NCBI GenBank assembly: GCA_944390915.1
Contig: CALXRS010000009.1
Coordinates: 1-60,211 of the forward strand
Direction of reading: 5' to 3'
Length of the DNA: 60,211 bases
Origin: an uncultured Alphaproteobacteria bacterium
Lineage (GTDB): Bacteria > Pseudomonadota > Alphaproteobacteria > RF32 > CAG-239
Every line of letters starts with the position of its first letter. Position 1 is the stretch's first letter. The position numbers and the translations under genes were made by a program. The notes under the pieces were generated by a model. It saw nothing but the letters and a program-made list of their open reading frames with translations. It made no database searches and had not been told where the DNA came from. Positions 33,005 through 42,540 of this stretch are shown one piece after another.

Positions 33005-34563
33005 AACAGAAAACAAAAACGAAAAACGACAACGAAAATCCGCGTTATCCGCAGCGGGTGCTGCTGGCGGCGGTTGTTGTTTTGCTGGTTATCTTCAACT
33101 ATTTTTATTTTCGCGACAAAATCTCTTCCAACAACGAACAGATAACCGCCTATACGGAAAGGACGGATCCCATGGAACAATATCGCAATCCGGCGGTGGC
33201 CGGTCTGTTTTACGCCGCCGACGCAGCCGTTCTCGAACGGGAGGTGGCGCACTATTTGCAAAACGGCGGAACGTCGCTGTCCGCGCTGCCGAAAATTTTG
33301 ATCGTGCCGCATGCCGGCTACCGCTATTCCGCGCCGGCCGCGGCCAAAGCCTACCGTCCGCTGGCCGCTTTTGCCGACAAGGTAAAAACGGTGCTTCTGC
33401 TGGGGCCTTCGCATCGCTTGCCGGTTGACGGCACGGCGCTGTCGTCTGCCGATTATTTCGCCACGCCGCTCGGTCGCGTGCCCGTTGACAAAGACATTGT
33501 GCGCCGACTTGCCGATTTGCCCGGTTTTGCCGTCAACAATGCTGCCCATCGCGACGAACATTCGCTTGAAGTGCAGTTGCCGTTTTTGCAAAAAGTGTTG
33601 ACGGATTTTTCCATTGTGCCGATGGTATACGGCGACGCCAATCCGCAGGAAACGGCGGAAGCGCTGCTGCCGCTTTTGCAAAAACCGGACACGGTTTTGG
33701 TCGTTTCCGCTGATTTGTCGCATTATTATCCCTATGAGACGGCAAAAGAGCTGGACGCCCAAACGGCGGCGCGTATTGCCGCCGGTCGGCCGGAGATAGA
33801 CTATCATGCTTCCTGCGGCGCGGGCGGCATCAATTCGGCGCTTATTTTGGCCGAAGAACTGCATTTGCGCCCGCAGACGCTGGCGCTGATAAATTCCGGC
33901 GACACTTCGGGCGACAAAAATCGGGTAGTGGGCTACGGCGCCTGGGCTTTCACTCCCGCGTCGTCGGGTCTGGAAGGCGAAACGGCGGCGCTTGAGGCTT
34001 ATGCCGGCGCTTTCGGCAGAGAATTGCTGCGGGCGGCGCGCGTCGGGCTGGAAGAGGCGGTACTGCACGAGCGCGAATATGATCCCTCGCGCGATGACTA
34101 CGACGACGCTTTGTTCGACAAAGGGGCGTCTTTTGTTACGCTGGAAAAGAACGGCGCTCTGCGCGGCTGCATCGGTTCGCTTTATCCGCGTCGCGCGGCG
34201 GTGTCCGACGTTGCCGCCAACGCTTATGCCGCGGCTCTGAACGACGGCCGTTTTCCGCCGGTTGCGGCCGACGAGCTGGCGGAGATAAAAATCTCCGTTT
34301 CGCTGCTCACGGATTTTGAGCCGATTGCTTACGACAGCGAAGAAGATTTGCTGGCCAATCTTGTTGCCGGCACGGATGGTCTGGTTATCCGCGACGGCAG
34401 CCGGCAGGGGCTGTTTTTGCCGTCGGTATGGCGGCAGCTGCCCGACAAAAGGGACTTTTTGAACGGGCTGAAGTTAAAAGCGGGCATGAGCCCGAGCTAC
34501 TGGTCAAATGCCATTAAAGTATATCGTTTCAGAACGGTGGAGATTGCGGAAGATGAAAATTAA
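33001..34563 (+). CDS. Memo-AMMECR1 fusion protein (AmmeMemoRadiSam B-A type) with membrane anchor
   Basis: A 520-residue protein. Residues about 19-37 are a single hydrophobic anchor. Residues about 60-325 are a Memo domain: NPAVAGLFYAAD, IVPHAGYRYSAPAAAKAY, LLGPSHRLPVDG, HSLEVQLPFLQ and VSADLSHYYPYETA, keeping the His residues of the dioxygenase-like site. Residues about 340-515 are AMMECR1: GASFVTLEKNGALRGCIGSL and the GRFPPV region. In many bacteria Memo, AMMECR1 and a radical SAM protein form the AmmeMemoRadiSam set; no radical SAM gene is visible in this window. Function is unknown. Confidence 0.88.
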   Translation: MKQKTKTKNDNENPRYPQRVLLAAVVVLLVIFNYFYFRDKISSNNEQITAYTERTDPMEQYRNPAVAGLFYAADAAVLEREVAHYLQNGGTSLSALPKILIVPHAGYRYSAPAAAKAYRPLAAFADKVKTVLLLGPSHRLPVDGTALSSADYFATPLGRVPVDKDIVRRLADLPGFAVNNAAHRDEHSLEVQLPFLQKVLTDFSIVPMVYGDANPQETAEALLPLLQKPDTVLVVSADLSHYYPYETAKELDAQTAARIAAGRPEIDYHASCGAGGINSALILAEELHLRPQTLALINSGDTSGDKNRVVGYGAWAFTPASSGLEGETAALEAYAGAFGRELLRAARVGLEEAVLHEREYDPSRDDYDDALFDKGASFVTLEKNGALRGCIGSLYPRRAAVSDVAANAYAAALNDGRFPPVAADELAEIKISVSLLTDFEPIAYDSEEDLLANLVAGTDGLVIRDGSRQGLFLPSVWRQLPDKRDFLNGLKLKAGMSPSYWSNAIKVYRFRTVEIAEDEN

Positions 34564-36271
34564 CGGTTACGAAATCAAATACGACGAAGAGGAACTGAAA
34601 CAGAAACTCGAACGGGAAACTCTGGATATCGAGCTGATTTCTCCCGATTTCGAAGGATATGAAAATTTAAGCGAGGGCAATCGGAAAGCCTTGCGGCATC
34701 TGGCGGCGGCGGCAAAAATTATCAACGATGTGTCGCTTAAACAGGATCATCCGCAAAACATGGCGCAAAAAGCGGGGCTGGAAGCGGCGGCCGCCGCCGG
34801 CAGCACACATGCCGCCCGGGCGCTGGAACTGTTCAATTCCCTGAACGGCGTGGCGGGCTACAACGGCATCGACCGCGAACCGGTGGAAATTTTTAAGGGC
34901 ATCGGTCTGCTGCCGGGGCATAATTTTTATCCGGAGGATCTGTCGCCCGAAGAGTTGAGGCAGATTGTGCGGCACATGCTGCTCCAAGGCAAAACGGAAG
35001 AAGTGCGCGCCATATTGAGCGCGCGCACCATGGTTCGCCGGCAGGGGGACGAACTGGCCGCGGTTGACTATACGGAATATTTTGCCGGGGAATTTTCCGC
35101 CGTTGCCAACGAGCTGGAAGTTGCCGCGCATTATACCGACGACGGGGCTTTGAAAGATTATCTCGGCTGGCAGGCGCAGGCGCTGTTGCAAAACAATCCG
35201 GAAATGGACATGCTGGCCGACAGGCATTGGGCGCTGTTGCAGGATACGCCGCTGGAATTTACGCTCAGCCGCGAAAATTATGACGATTCGCTAACTCCTT
35301 CGGTCTATGAGGACGACGAACTGAAAGAAATGCTTGCCGCCCACGGCATAGAAGCGGTGGCCAAAGATACGCTCGGCGCCCGGGTCGGCATTGTCAACCG
35401 GCGGGGCACGGAGCTGATTTTGCAGTTTAAGCGGCATCTGCCGGAGCTTGCCGCCAAAATGCCCTATGCCGACACCTATCATCAGGGCATTGCCGCCGGA
35501 GAAGAAGTCCGCCAGACAATGGTCGACGTCGACCTGGCCGATCTGGAAGGCGATTATGCCCAGTGCCGCGGCGGCATTACCACCGCGCAAAATCTGCCCA
35601 ACAATGACAAATTGTCGGTTAAAACCGGCGGCGGGCGACGCAACGTATATCATCGTCAGGTGCGTATGAGCCGCGATGAGGAAAAGGAGCGCGCCCTGCT
35701 TGCGCGGCTGGTTGATCCGGCGCTGCACCGCTATTTTGACGGCGAGGCCGACCATCTGTTTGTCATCGGCCACGAAAACGGGCATTCGCTCGGGCCCGAC
35801 AGTTCTTATCAGACGGCGCTCGGCGCCTATCAGCACATTATCGAAGAACACAAGGCCGACACCGTTTCGCTGGCTTTCATGCCCGAATATGTCAAAGCCG
35901 GCGTCATTGACGAAGAGACCTTAAAAAAAATCTATGTCAGTTACATCGTCGGCCGGATGTTTTTGACGGCGCGCCCGCATTTGCAGCTGCCGCACCGGAT
36001 GGGCGAGCTGATACAGTTCAATTTTCTTTGCCGGAACGGCATTATCAAAGAAACGGCCGACGGCAAAATAACGATAGATCTGGGCGGCATCGGCGCGGTC
36101 TTGAACCGGCTGCTTGAGGAAACAATCCGCGTGCAGCTTTCCCGCTCGCCGGCAGCGGCGGCGGAGTTTGTCGACCGCTACGGCGAATGGACGGCGCTGT
36201 CGGCAAAAATTGCCGCCGTCCGACAGGAGCTCGGGGTCAAACCGTATAAAAGAATTGTCCGCCATTTCTGA
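34553..36271 (+). CDS. Zinc metallopeptidase, dipeptidyl-peptidase III (M49)-like
   Basis: A 572-residue protein. HENGH at residues 407-411 (in IGHENGHSLGPD) and EEHKAD at 431-436 (in HIIEEHKADTVSLAF) match the spacing and order of the two zinc motifs of M49 enzymes (HEXXGH and EECRAD/E). Here the first motif is the shorter HExxH form. Length is below the roughly 700 residues of classical DPP III. No signal peptide. The ATG at 34553 overlaps the previous stop by 11 bases; a start 45 bases earlier is possible. It probably trims short peptides in the cytoplasm. Confidence 0.8.
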   Translation: MKINGYEIKYDEEELKQKLERETLDIELISPDFEGYENLSEGNRKALRHLAAAAKIINDVSLKQDHPQNMAQKAGLEAAAAAGSTHAARALELFNSLNGVAGYNGIDREPVEIFKGIGLLPGHNFYPEDLSPEELRQIVRHMLLQGKTEEVRAILSARTMVRRQGDELAAVDYTEYFAGEFSAVANELEVAAHYTDDGALKDYLGWQAQALLQNNPEMDMLADRHWALLQDTPLEFTLSRENYDDSLTPSVYEDDELKEMLAAHGIEAVAKDTLGARVGIVNRRGTELILQFKRHLPELAAKMPYADTYHQGIAAGEEVRQTMVDVDLADLEGDYAQCRGGITTAQNLPNNDKLSVKTGGGRRNVYHRQVRMSRDEEKERALLARLVDPALHRYFDGEADHLFVIGHENGHSLGPDSSYQTALGAYQHIIEEHKADTVSLAFMPEYVKAGVIDEETLKKIYVSYIVGRMFLTARPHLQLPHRMGELIQFNFLCRNGIIKETADGKITIDLGGIGAVLNRLLEETIRVQLSRSPAAAAEFVDRYGEWTALSAKIAAVRQELGVKPYKRIVRHF

Positions 36272-36367
36272 CGCTGCGGCGAAGTTGTGGCAAAACTGCT
36301 AAAAACAGCTTGCACAAAAAAACGCTTTGGCTCATTATGAAGAGGGGCAAAGAAAGGAAAGGAGTTT

Positions 36368-36736
36368 ATGTTTAAGAAACTGATTGACGGCGAACTCAGC
36401 CTGAAAGACACTTTCTGGAAGTTTGGCGTGCTCGGGCTTTTTACCGTGCATCTGGTGGTCAAAATCCTTGGCACCATGCTTTTCCACAAACTGCGCGGAT
36501 TGACGATATACGCCTATTTTGCCACCCGCCGCTACGGGCTGGAAACTTCCACCGTAATTTTGACGATTCTTTACTTCAGTGCGCTGTGCTTTCTGCTGTT
36601 TTATGCGGTGTCGATGGTTATCGGCACCTGGCGGAGTTCGGCGGAATATAACCGCAGCCTGTGGTTTCGCCATCTGGCGCGGGTTTTTATGATACTGATG
36701 GTGTTTTTTGTGCTCAAACACGATTTGAATCTGTAA
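36368..36736 (+). CDS. Small inner-membrane protein
   Basis: A 122-residue protein with about three hydrophobic segments (residues 15-38, 60-87 and 100-118) and a short charged N terminus (MFKKLIDGELSLKDTF). AGGAG precedes the ATG. No recognised family. It lies between the peptidase and the small lipoprotein, possibly co-transcribed. Confidence 0.7.
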   Translation: MFKKLIDGELSLKDTFWKFGVLGLFTVHLVVKILGTMLFHKLRGLTIYAYFATRRYGLETSTVILTILYFSALCFLLFYAVSMVIGTWRSSAEYNRSLWFRHLARVFMILMVFFVLKHDLNL

Positions 36737-36760
36737 CTTGTTTGTTAAGGGAAATAAAAA

Positions 36761-36919
36761 ATGAAAAAAGTTCTTGTTTTGCTTTGCCTCGTTGCTTTAA
36801 GCGGATGTGTTGCCGGCGAATTTGCCCCCAACCGCAACCGCCTGCACGAAATGAACAGCGACCGGGATATCTGCGCCAGAGAGCCGGAACGCTGTGTCAG
36901 CGGCGTGGCCGTCAAATAA
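36761..36919 (+). CDS. Small lipoprotein, 52 residues
   Basis: The frame starts MKKVLVLLCLVALSGCVAGE: a complete lipoprotein signal with lipobox LSGC (Cys16). The mature part is 37 residues, polar, with two more cysteines in DICAREPERCVSG that could pair. TTAAGGGAAAT lies ahead of the ATG. It sits 24 bases after the membrane protein and 38 bases before dnaE. It resembles entericidin-size envelope lipoproteins in size only; function unknown. Confidence 0.7.
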   Translation: MKKVLVLLCLVALSGCVAGEFAPNRNRLHEMNSDRDICAREPERCVSGVAVK

Positions 36920-36957
36920 CGAAAACGGGCGACAAAGGCAAAGGAAAAGGAAAATAA

Positions 36958-39900
36958 ATGGAGCCGCAGTTTATCCATCTGAGAGTGCATTCCGCCTACT
37001 CGCTGCTGGAAGGGGCAATGAAAATCCCCGATCTGATGAGCAGGGCGGCGGCAATGGGCTTTCCGGCGATTGCCGTGACCGACACGGCCAATATGTTCGG
37101 CGCCAAGGCTTTTTCGGACTATGCGCCGAAAAACGGCATCAAGCCGATTATCGGCACGCAGATGTATCTGCGCAACGCCGACGCCGATGACGTATTGAAA
37201 GCGCGCGGCCGTCTGGTGGAGCCGGACAAAATCGTTCTGCTGGTCAAAAACGCCGAAGGCTATGCCAACGTCATCAAGCTGATGGAAACGGCCTATCTGG
37301 GCGAAAAAAACTTTGCCGAAAAACCGCAGATACGCCTTTCCGATCTGCAGCGGCACGGCGGCGGTCTGATAGCCCTGACGGCCGGTCCGGACGGCACCGT
37401 CGGCCGTCTGCTGCTTGAAAACCGCAAGGCCGAGGCCGAAGAGTTTTTGCTGGCGTTAAAAGAAATTTTCGACGACCGTCTGTATATGGAAATTTCCCGC
37501 ATCGGTTTGGAAAAAGAAGCCAAAACCGAAAACGATTTTATCGAATTGGCCTACAGGCACAACATTCCGCTGGTGGCCACCAACGAGGCTTTTTTCTTTG
37601 ACGCCGACATGTACGAAGCGCACGACGCGCTGGTCTGCATTGCCGCCGGCGAATATGTCGCCAACGAAAACCGTGCCCATTTTTCGCCGAACAACCGCTT
37701 AAAGAGCGCCGCCGAAATGACGGCTTTGTTTGCCGATTTGCCCGAAGCCGTGGCCAACACCGTCAACATTGCCAAGCGCTGCAACTTCGTGTTGGAATAC
37801 GTGGCGCCGCTTTTGCCCGTTTTTGAATGCCCCGGCGGCAAGAGCCAAAACGAGTATCTGCGCGAAGAGGCCTATAAGGGGCTGGCCGAAAAAATGAAAA
37901 AGCAGGTCTATTTCGAGGGCATGACTGAGGCCGAGAAAAAAGAACTGGACGAACGTTATTATGCCCGTTTGGAATATGAGCTGAGCGTTATCGAAAAAAT
38001 GGGGTTTGCCGGCTACTTTCTGATCGTGTCGGATTTTATCCGCTGGTCGAAAACGCACGGCGTGCCGGTGGGGCCGGGGCGCGGTTCCGGCGCCGGTTCC
38101 ATTGTCGCCTGGTCGATACAGGTTACCGAACTCGACCCGCTGAAGCTCGATTTGCTGTTTGAGCGTTTCTTAAATCCGGAACGTATCAACATGCCCGATT
38201 TTGACGTCGATTTTTGCCAGGAAAACCGCTACAAAACCATCGAATACGTGCAAAACAAATACGGCTTTGACCACGTGGCGCAAATCATCACCTACGGCAA
38301 ACTGCAATCGAAAGCGGTTATCCGTGACGTGGCGCGGGTGCTGCAAATGCCCTATTCGCAGGCAGATCGCATCAGCAAAATGATTCCGCCGCCGGTGCAG
38401 GGGCGTCAGCCGAGCCTGAAAGAGGCTTTGGAACAGGTGCCCGAGCTGGAAGAAATGCGGCAAAACGACCCGCAGATAAACAAGCTGTTTGACATTGCCA
38501 TGAAGCTGGAAGGCCTATACCGCAATCCGGGCGTGCATGCCGCCGGCGTGGTTATCGGCGATCGTCCGCTTGATCTGCTGGTGCCGCTCTACAAAGATGC
38601 CAAGGCCGATATGCCGGTTACCCAGTATGATATGAAATATATCGAGTCGACGGGGCTGATAAAATTTGACTTCCTCGGTTTGAAAACCCTGACCACCATA
38701 AAAAAAGCGGCGGATCAGGTAAAGGCCGACTTCGGCGTGGAACTGGACATGGGATCGGTGCCGCTTGACGACAAACCGACTTACGAACTTTTGCAGCGGG
38801 GCGACACGGCCGGCGTTTTCCAGTTTGAATCGACGGGCATGAAAAATGTGCACAAACAAATCAAGCCCGACCGTTTTGAAGACCTGATAGCCATTGTTTC
38901 GCTCTACCGGCCGGGGCCGATGGACAACATTCCGAGCTACATCCGCCGCAAACACGGCGAGGAGGAAATTACCTACCTGCATCCGAAGCTGGAGCCGATC
39001 TTAAAAAATACCTACGGCATTATGATCTATCAGGAACAGGTGATGAAAATTGCTCAGGAACTGGCAGGTTATACGCTCGGCGGCGCGGATAAACTGCGTA
39101 AAGCCATGGGTAAAAAAATTAAGGAAGAAATGGTCAAACACCGCAGCATTTTCGTGGACGGCGCGGTGGAAAGAGGTATCGACCGCGACACCGCCACCAG
39201 CATTTTTGACCAGATGGAAAAATTTGCCTCTTACGGGTTCAACAAGTCGCACGCCGCCGCCTATTCGCTGATTTCCTATCAGACGGCATATCTGAAGGCG
39301 CATTATCCGGCGGAGTTTATGAGCGCGACGATGACGCTGGATATGACCAACACCGACAAACTGCAGTTTTTCAAAGACGAATGCCGGCGGATGGGAATTG
39401 AGGTTTTGCCGCCGGACGTCAACCGTTCGGGGCACGATTTTGCGGTTGAGGACGGCAAAATCCGTTATGCTCTGGCCGCCATCAAAGGGGTGGGCGAGGC
39501 CAATATGAAAGCCTTGGTGGCAGAGCGCGAAGCCCGCGGGCCGTTTAAGAGCATATCCGATTTTATCCACCGCATTGACATCCGCCAGACCAACCGCAAA
39601 CAGCTGGAGCAGCTGATTAAGTCCGGCGCTTTTGACTGTCTGGATAAAAACCGCGGCAAATTGTTTGCCAACATCGACAACATCATTCAGCACATCAGTT
39701 CGTCTTCGGAATTAAAAACGAGCAGTCAGTCGTCGCTGTTCGGAGCGGAAGAGATGCAGGCGGAAGTCCGGCTGAAAGACACGCCCGACTGGGTGGAGTT
39801 GGAAAAGCTCCGGCTGGAGGCCGAGGCCATCGGTTTTTATCTTTCCGCGCATCCGCTCGACAGCTACCGAAGCGGCATGGAAAAACTGGGGGTAAAAAGC

Positions 39901-40428
39901 AGCGGCGAGGTTTTCCGCAACATTCAGGTCGGCGACGTTATTCGCGCCAAAATGGCCGGTTGTGTCAACAGCTGTAAGAAAAAAATCTCGCAGAAAGGCA
40001 ATCGTTTCGCGTTTCTCGAGCTTTCGGACGCCTCCGGTTCTTTTGAAGGCATTTTGTTTTCGGAAACCCTGCAACGCAGCGAGGAGATAATTGCCTCCGG
40101 TCTGCCGCTTTTGGCCAGCGTTACCATTGAAAAGCAGACCGAAGACGGCGATCCGCGGGTGCTTATCGGCAACCTGGAAACATTGGACAAGGCAATCGCC
40201 GGCGTGGCCAGCGCGCTGGTTATTGACATCAACGACATGGCGGCCGTTAAGCCTTTAAAAGAGGTTTTGTCGACCGACCGCAAAGGCTTAAACAAAATTT
40301 ACCTCAAACCAGACAACGACGAATGGGACATCACGATAGAGCTTCCCGGCGGCTATGCTTTTGCCGACGGCGGCATCATTTCCCGCCTGAAAGCGATTCC
40401 CGGCGTTTCGGCAGTAAAGGAGATATAG
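36958..40428 (+). CDS. dnaE: DNA polymerase III alpha subunit
   Basis: Replicative polymerase catalytic subunit, 1156 residues. The N-terminal PHP domain starts IHLRVHSAYSLLEGAMKI. The polymerase active site holds NMPDFDVDFCQENR at about residue 413, preceded by GPGRGSGAGSIVAW. The tau/beta-binding parts follow, with a helix-hairpin-helix segment (IRYALAAIKGVGEANMKAL) and an OB-fold C terminus. It is full length for the DnaE1 group. AAAGGAAAAGGAAAAT precedes the ATG. The downstream membrane protein starts after AAAGGAG two bases beyond the stop. Confidence 0.97.
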   Translation: MEPQFIHLRVHSAYSLLEGAMKIPDLMSRAAAMGFPAIAVTDTANMFGAKAFSDYAPKNGIKPIIGTQMYLRNADADDVLKARGRLVEPDKIVLLVKNAEGYANVIKLMETAYLGEKNFAEKPQIRLSDLQRHGGGLIALTAGPDGTVGRLLLENRKAEAEEFLLALKEIFDDRLYMEISRIGLEKEAKTENDFIELAYRHNIPLVATNEAFFFDADMYEAHDALVCIAAGEYVANENRAHFSPNNRLKSAAEMTALFADLPEAVANTVNIAKRCNFVLEYVAPLLPVFECPGGKSQNEYLREEAYKGLAEKMKKQVYFEGMTEAEKKELDERYYARLEYELSVIEKMGFAGYFLIVSDFIRWSKTHGVPVGPGRGSGAGSIVAWSIQVTELDPLKLDLLFERFLNPERINMPDFDVDFCQENRYKTIEYVQNKYGFDHVAQIITYGKLQSKAVIRDVARVLQMPYSQADRISKMIPPPVQGRQPSLKEALEQVPELEEMRQNDPQINKLFDIAMKLEGLYRNPGVHAAGVVIGDRPLDLLVPLYKDAKADMPVTQYDMKYIESTGLIKFDFLGLKTLTTIKKAADQVKADFGVELDMGSVPLDDKPTYELLQRGDTAGVFQFESTGMKNVHKQIKPDRFEDLIAIVSLYRPGPMDNIPSYIRRKHGEEEITYLHPKLEPILKNTYGIMIYQEQVMKIAQELAGYTLGGADKLRKAMGKKIKEEMVKHRSIFVDGAVERGIDRDTATSIFDQMEKFASYGFNKSHAAAYSLISYQTAYLKAHYPAEFMSATMTLDMTNTDKLQFFKDECRRMGIEVLPPDVNRSGHDFAVEDGKIRYALAAIKGVGEANMKALVAEREARGPFKSISDFIHRIDIRQTNRKQLEQLIKSGAFDCLDKNRGKLFANIDNIIQHISSSSELKTSSQSSLFGAEEMQAEVRLKDTPDWVELEKLRLEAEAIGFYLSAHPLDSYRSGMEKLGVKSSGEVFRNIQVGDVIRAKMAGCVNSCKKKISQKGNRFAFLELSDASGSFEGILFSETLQRSEEIIASGLPLLASVTIEKQTEDGDPRVLIGNLETLDKAIAGVASALVIDINDMAAVKPLKEVLSTDRKGLNKIYLKPDNDEWDITIELPGGYAFADGGIISRLKAIPGVSAVKEI

Positions 40429-40430
40429 AC

Positions 40431-41330
40431 ATGAAAAATAAAATAGGAGCCACGATAGTTGCCAAGCTGAAAAGCATCGGCAACGCCGAGTTTTTGGACG
40501 ACCGATCCGTTAATCCGATCAGCATTCCCTTTTGGGAGACTTCCTTTTTGCCGATAGGGATTTTGCTGTATCGTTTCAAACAGTTTTTGCAGGTTTCCGC
40601 GCTTTATGCCCTGCTTATCAGCATTCTGGCTTTTGCCACCGGCATGAGTTATGTCTGCGGGGTGGCCGATTGGGAAGGAGAAAGTTCCTTTGGATGTTCT
40701 TATTCGGCCGCCATGTATATTACCTTTTTTTTGCTGCGTCTGCTCATTGTTGCCGTTTTTTTGAAAACCTGGTATAAAACGGTGATATGTGCCGAAAAGG
40801 CGGATGTCAGGGATATGCTCACGATCAATTTGCGGGACTGGAAGGTTTTTGTCGGGATGCTGTTGGCGGTTGTCTGCTTTTTGCTGCCGGTCGTTTCCAT
40901 ATATGTTTTGGCAGACAGGGTGCCCAATCCCGACTGGCGGGTGGAAAGCCTCTTTTTTGCCGTGGTTTCGTCGGGGTTCTGGCTGCCGTTTGTGGCGTTG
41001 CGGTTCAATTCGGTGTTTGCTTTCACTCTTTCGGATACAAAACGTCCGTCGTTAGGGGTGTTTTGGCGGCGCACCGCCGGCAACGTGTTGAAAATTATCG
41101 TTGCCGCAACCATGATTATGATGCTCAATGCCGTTTTGTTTATAAATTACAATCTGTTTGCCGCGTGGATGATAAAACATGCTTTCACGGTTGGTTCGCT
41201 GGTTGCCGATTTTGTGTATAATGTTTTGTTCTTGCTGATGGTTTCGTCTTTGGCCTGCTTCTGTTTGGTGCAAAAGGAAGCCCTGTTTGTTTGGTATGCT
41301 GGCGACGAAAACAAGGATAAAAAGGCTTAA
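40431..41330 (+). CDS. Integral membrane protein, six predicted segments
   Basis: A 299-residue protein with a soluble N terminus (residues 1-45) and about six hydrophobic segments, among them ALLISILAFATG, FFLLRLLIVAVFL, GMLLAVVCFLLPVV and NVLFLLMVSSLACF. No transporter signature is evident. The ATG at 40431 is preceded by AAAGGAG within the end of dnaE, so expression is tied to dnaE. Family unknown. Confidence 0.75.
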   Translation: MKNKIGATIVAKLKSIGNAEFLDDRSVNPISIPFWETSFLPIGILLYRFKQFLQVSALYALLISILAFATGMSYVCGVADWEGESSFGCSYSAAMYITFFLLRLLIVAVFLKTWYKTVICAEKADVRDMLTINLRDWKVFVGMLLAVVCFLLPVVSIYVLADRVPNPDWRVESLFFAVVSSGFWLPFVALRFNSVFAFTLSDTKRPSLGVFWRRTAGNVLKIIVAATMIMMLNAVLFINYNLFAAWMIKHAFTVGSLVADFVYNVLFLLMVSSLACFCLVQKEALFVWYAGDENKDKKA

Positions 41331-41362
41331 CCGAAGTTTTATCGCCCGTACGAGACTGCAAC

Positions 41363-41399
41363 ACAACGGAAGGAAAGGCGCCGCCTTTTCTTCCGTTGT
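41363..41399 (+). terminator. Terminator after the dnaE-linked membrane protein
   Basis: An 18-base arm ACAACGGAAGGAAAGGCG pairs with CGCCTTTTCTTCCGTTGT (one mismatch), then a T-rich tail. Confidence 0.75.
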
Positions 41400-41525
41400 T
41401 TGTTTAAGTAAGTTGCGTTTTATATGACCGACATGTTTTTCCGTCAAAAAATGCCGAGACGGGCAAAAGAAGCGATATTGCCGTTCATCCGCAAACCGAA
41501 CGGGGTATGTTGAAAAAGACAAAAG

Positions 41526-41559
41526 AAAAAAGACTAAGCCTTTTCGGTTTAGTCTTTTT
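41526..41559. terminator. Bidirectional terminator after the VirB8-like gene
   Basis: Stem AAAAAGACTAAGCC / GGTTTAGTCTTTTT (one G-U) with loop TTTTC and A/T runs on both sides. Confidence 0.85.
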
Positions 41560-41596
41560 GCAAAAAGGCTGCCGCGTTTTGCCGGCTGCCCGTTGA

Positions 41597-42376
41597 CTAC
41601 CTGAAGAACAGTTCTTTGGTAATACGTTTGGATTCTTCCAGATAGTGCTGCGAGGCGTTGGGCGCGCCGAGGTAAGACAGCGAAAAATTGGTAATGAGAA
41701 AACCAAACGGATTTTTCAGGGCGTCGTCGTGCGAGCGGTTCGGAAAGCGAACAAACCGCAGGCGCATGACCGCCCGCCAGAGGTTTACGTCGGGAGTCGG
41801 GTTTTTTGGCGTGTAGTCGATGGTGCGGAACTGCGTTTGCCACAAACCGGTGCCGAGCGGGCGTATCCAATCGACTTCCACGTCGCGCATCATGTTTTTG
41901 TTGCGAAACTGAAGCATGTTGAACTTGGCGTCATAGCGGGTAAATTCGTCAAAAATAAACGGCGACGAATACCAGTAGACGTAAGACCCCGGTCCCCAGC
42001 GGCGGGTAAGCTCGTCATAGTCGTTGGTAATAAGGTAGCGCAGCATGATGTAGTTGGTGATATGCTCCTCGTTGATGAGGTTGCCGACCGGATAGTCGAT
42101 TTCCATCGGTTGGGCGCGTTCTATCTGGCTGAAATAGTGGTCAATATAAAACAGCTGCGGCGCGCTTGAACGCTGCGGCAACATAACATAGAGGGCGCTG
42201 GCCAGCATCATGTTGAAGCAGATGGACATAGAGGCGACAATGACCAGAAAGCGCGAAGTCCACAAATAGCGGCGTTCGGGCATGGCGTCCACATGCACCT
42301 GCTCCGGAAACAGGCCGAGTTTGTCGGGGCTTTCTTTTTCTTTATACTTAAAAATCGTGGTAAAAATGCCGAACAT
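41597..42376 (-). CDS. VirB8-like inner-membrane protein (type IV secretion family)
   Basis: A 259-residue protein: a cytoplasmic N terminus (1-40), one membrane segment (about 41-65, SRFLVIVASMSICFNMMLAS) and a periplasmic domain with the VirB8 features. These are an ENYIMLRYL-like segment here reading ITNYIMLRYLITNDYDEL, the YSS patch and the closing NPFGFLITNFSLSYLG. VirB8 is an assembly factor of type IV secretion cores. No other type IV gene is in the window, so it is isolated here. It is divergent from the TolC-like gene across 164 bases. Confidence 0.78.
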   Translation of the reverse strand: MFGIFTTIFKYKEKESPDKLGLFPEQVHVDAMPERRYLWTSRFLVIVASMSICFNMMLASALYVMLPQRSSAPQLFYIDHYFSQIERAQPMEIDYPVGNLINEEHITNYIMLRYLITNDYDELTRRWGPGSYVYWYSSPFIFDEFTRYDAKFNMLQFRNKNMMRDVEVDWIRPLGTGLWQTQFRTIDYTPKNPTPDVNLWRAVMRLRFVRFPNRSHDDALKNPFGFLITNFSLSYLGAPNASQHYLEESKRITKELFFR

Positions 42377-42540
42377 CGGTATTTATCGTCCTTTACATTA
42401 AAATCGTTTAGTTATATTTTATACATCAAAGCAGTTAAAAAGCAAATAAATACTACGAAATAAGAAAAAAATACTACCATGTTAAAAAATATTAGTGTAA
42501 ACATATAATTGTATCTTTTATGCATAAAGGGTTTTTACAG

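Noticed and set aside
32965..34068. 367-codon minus-strand frame opposite the Memo-AMMECR1 gene
   Set aside because: Arg/Gln/Gly-rich shadow; the plus strand carries clear conserved motifs.
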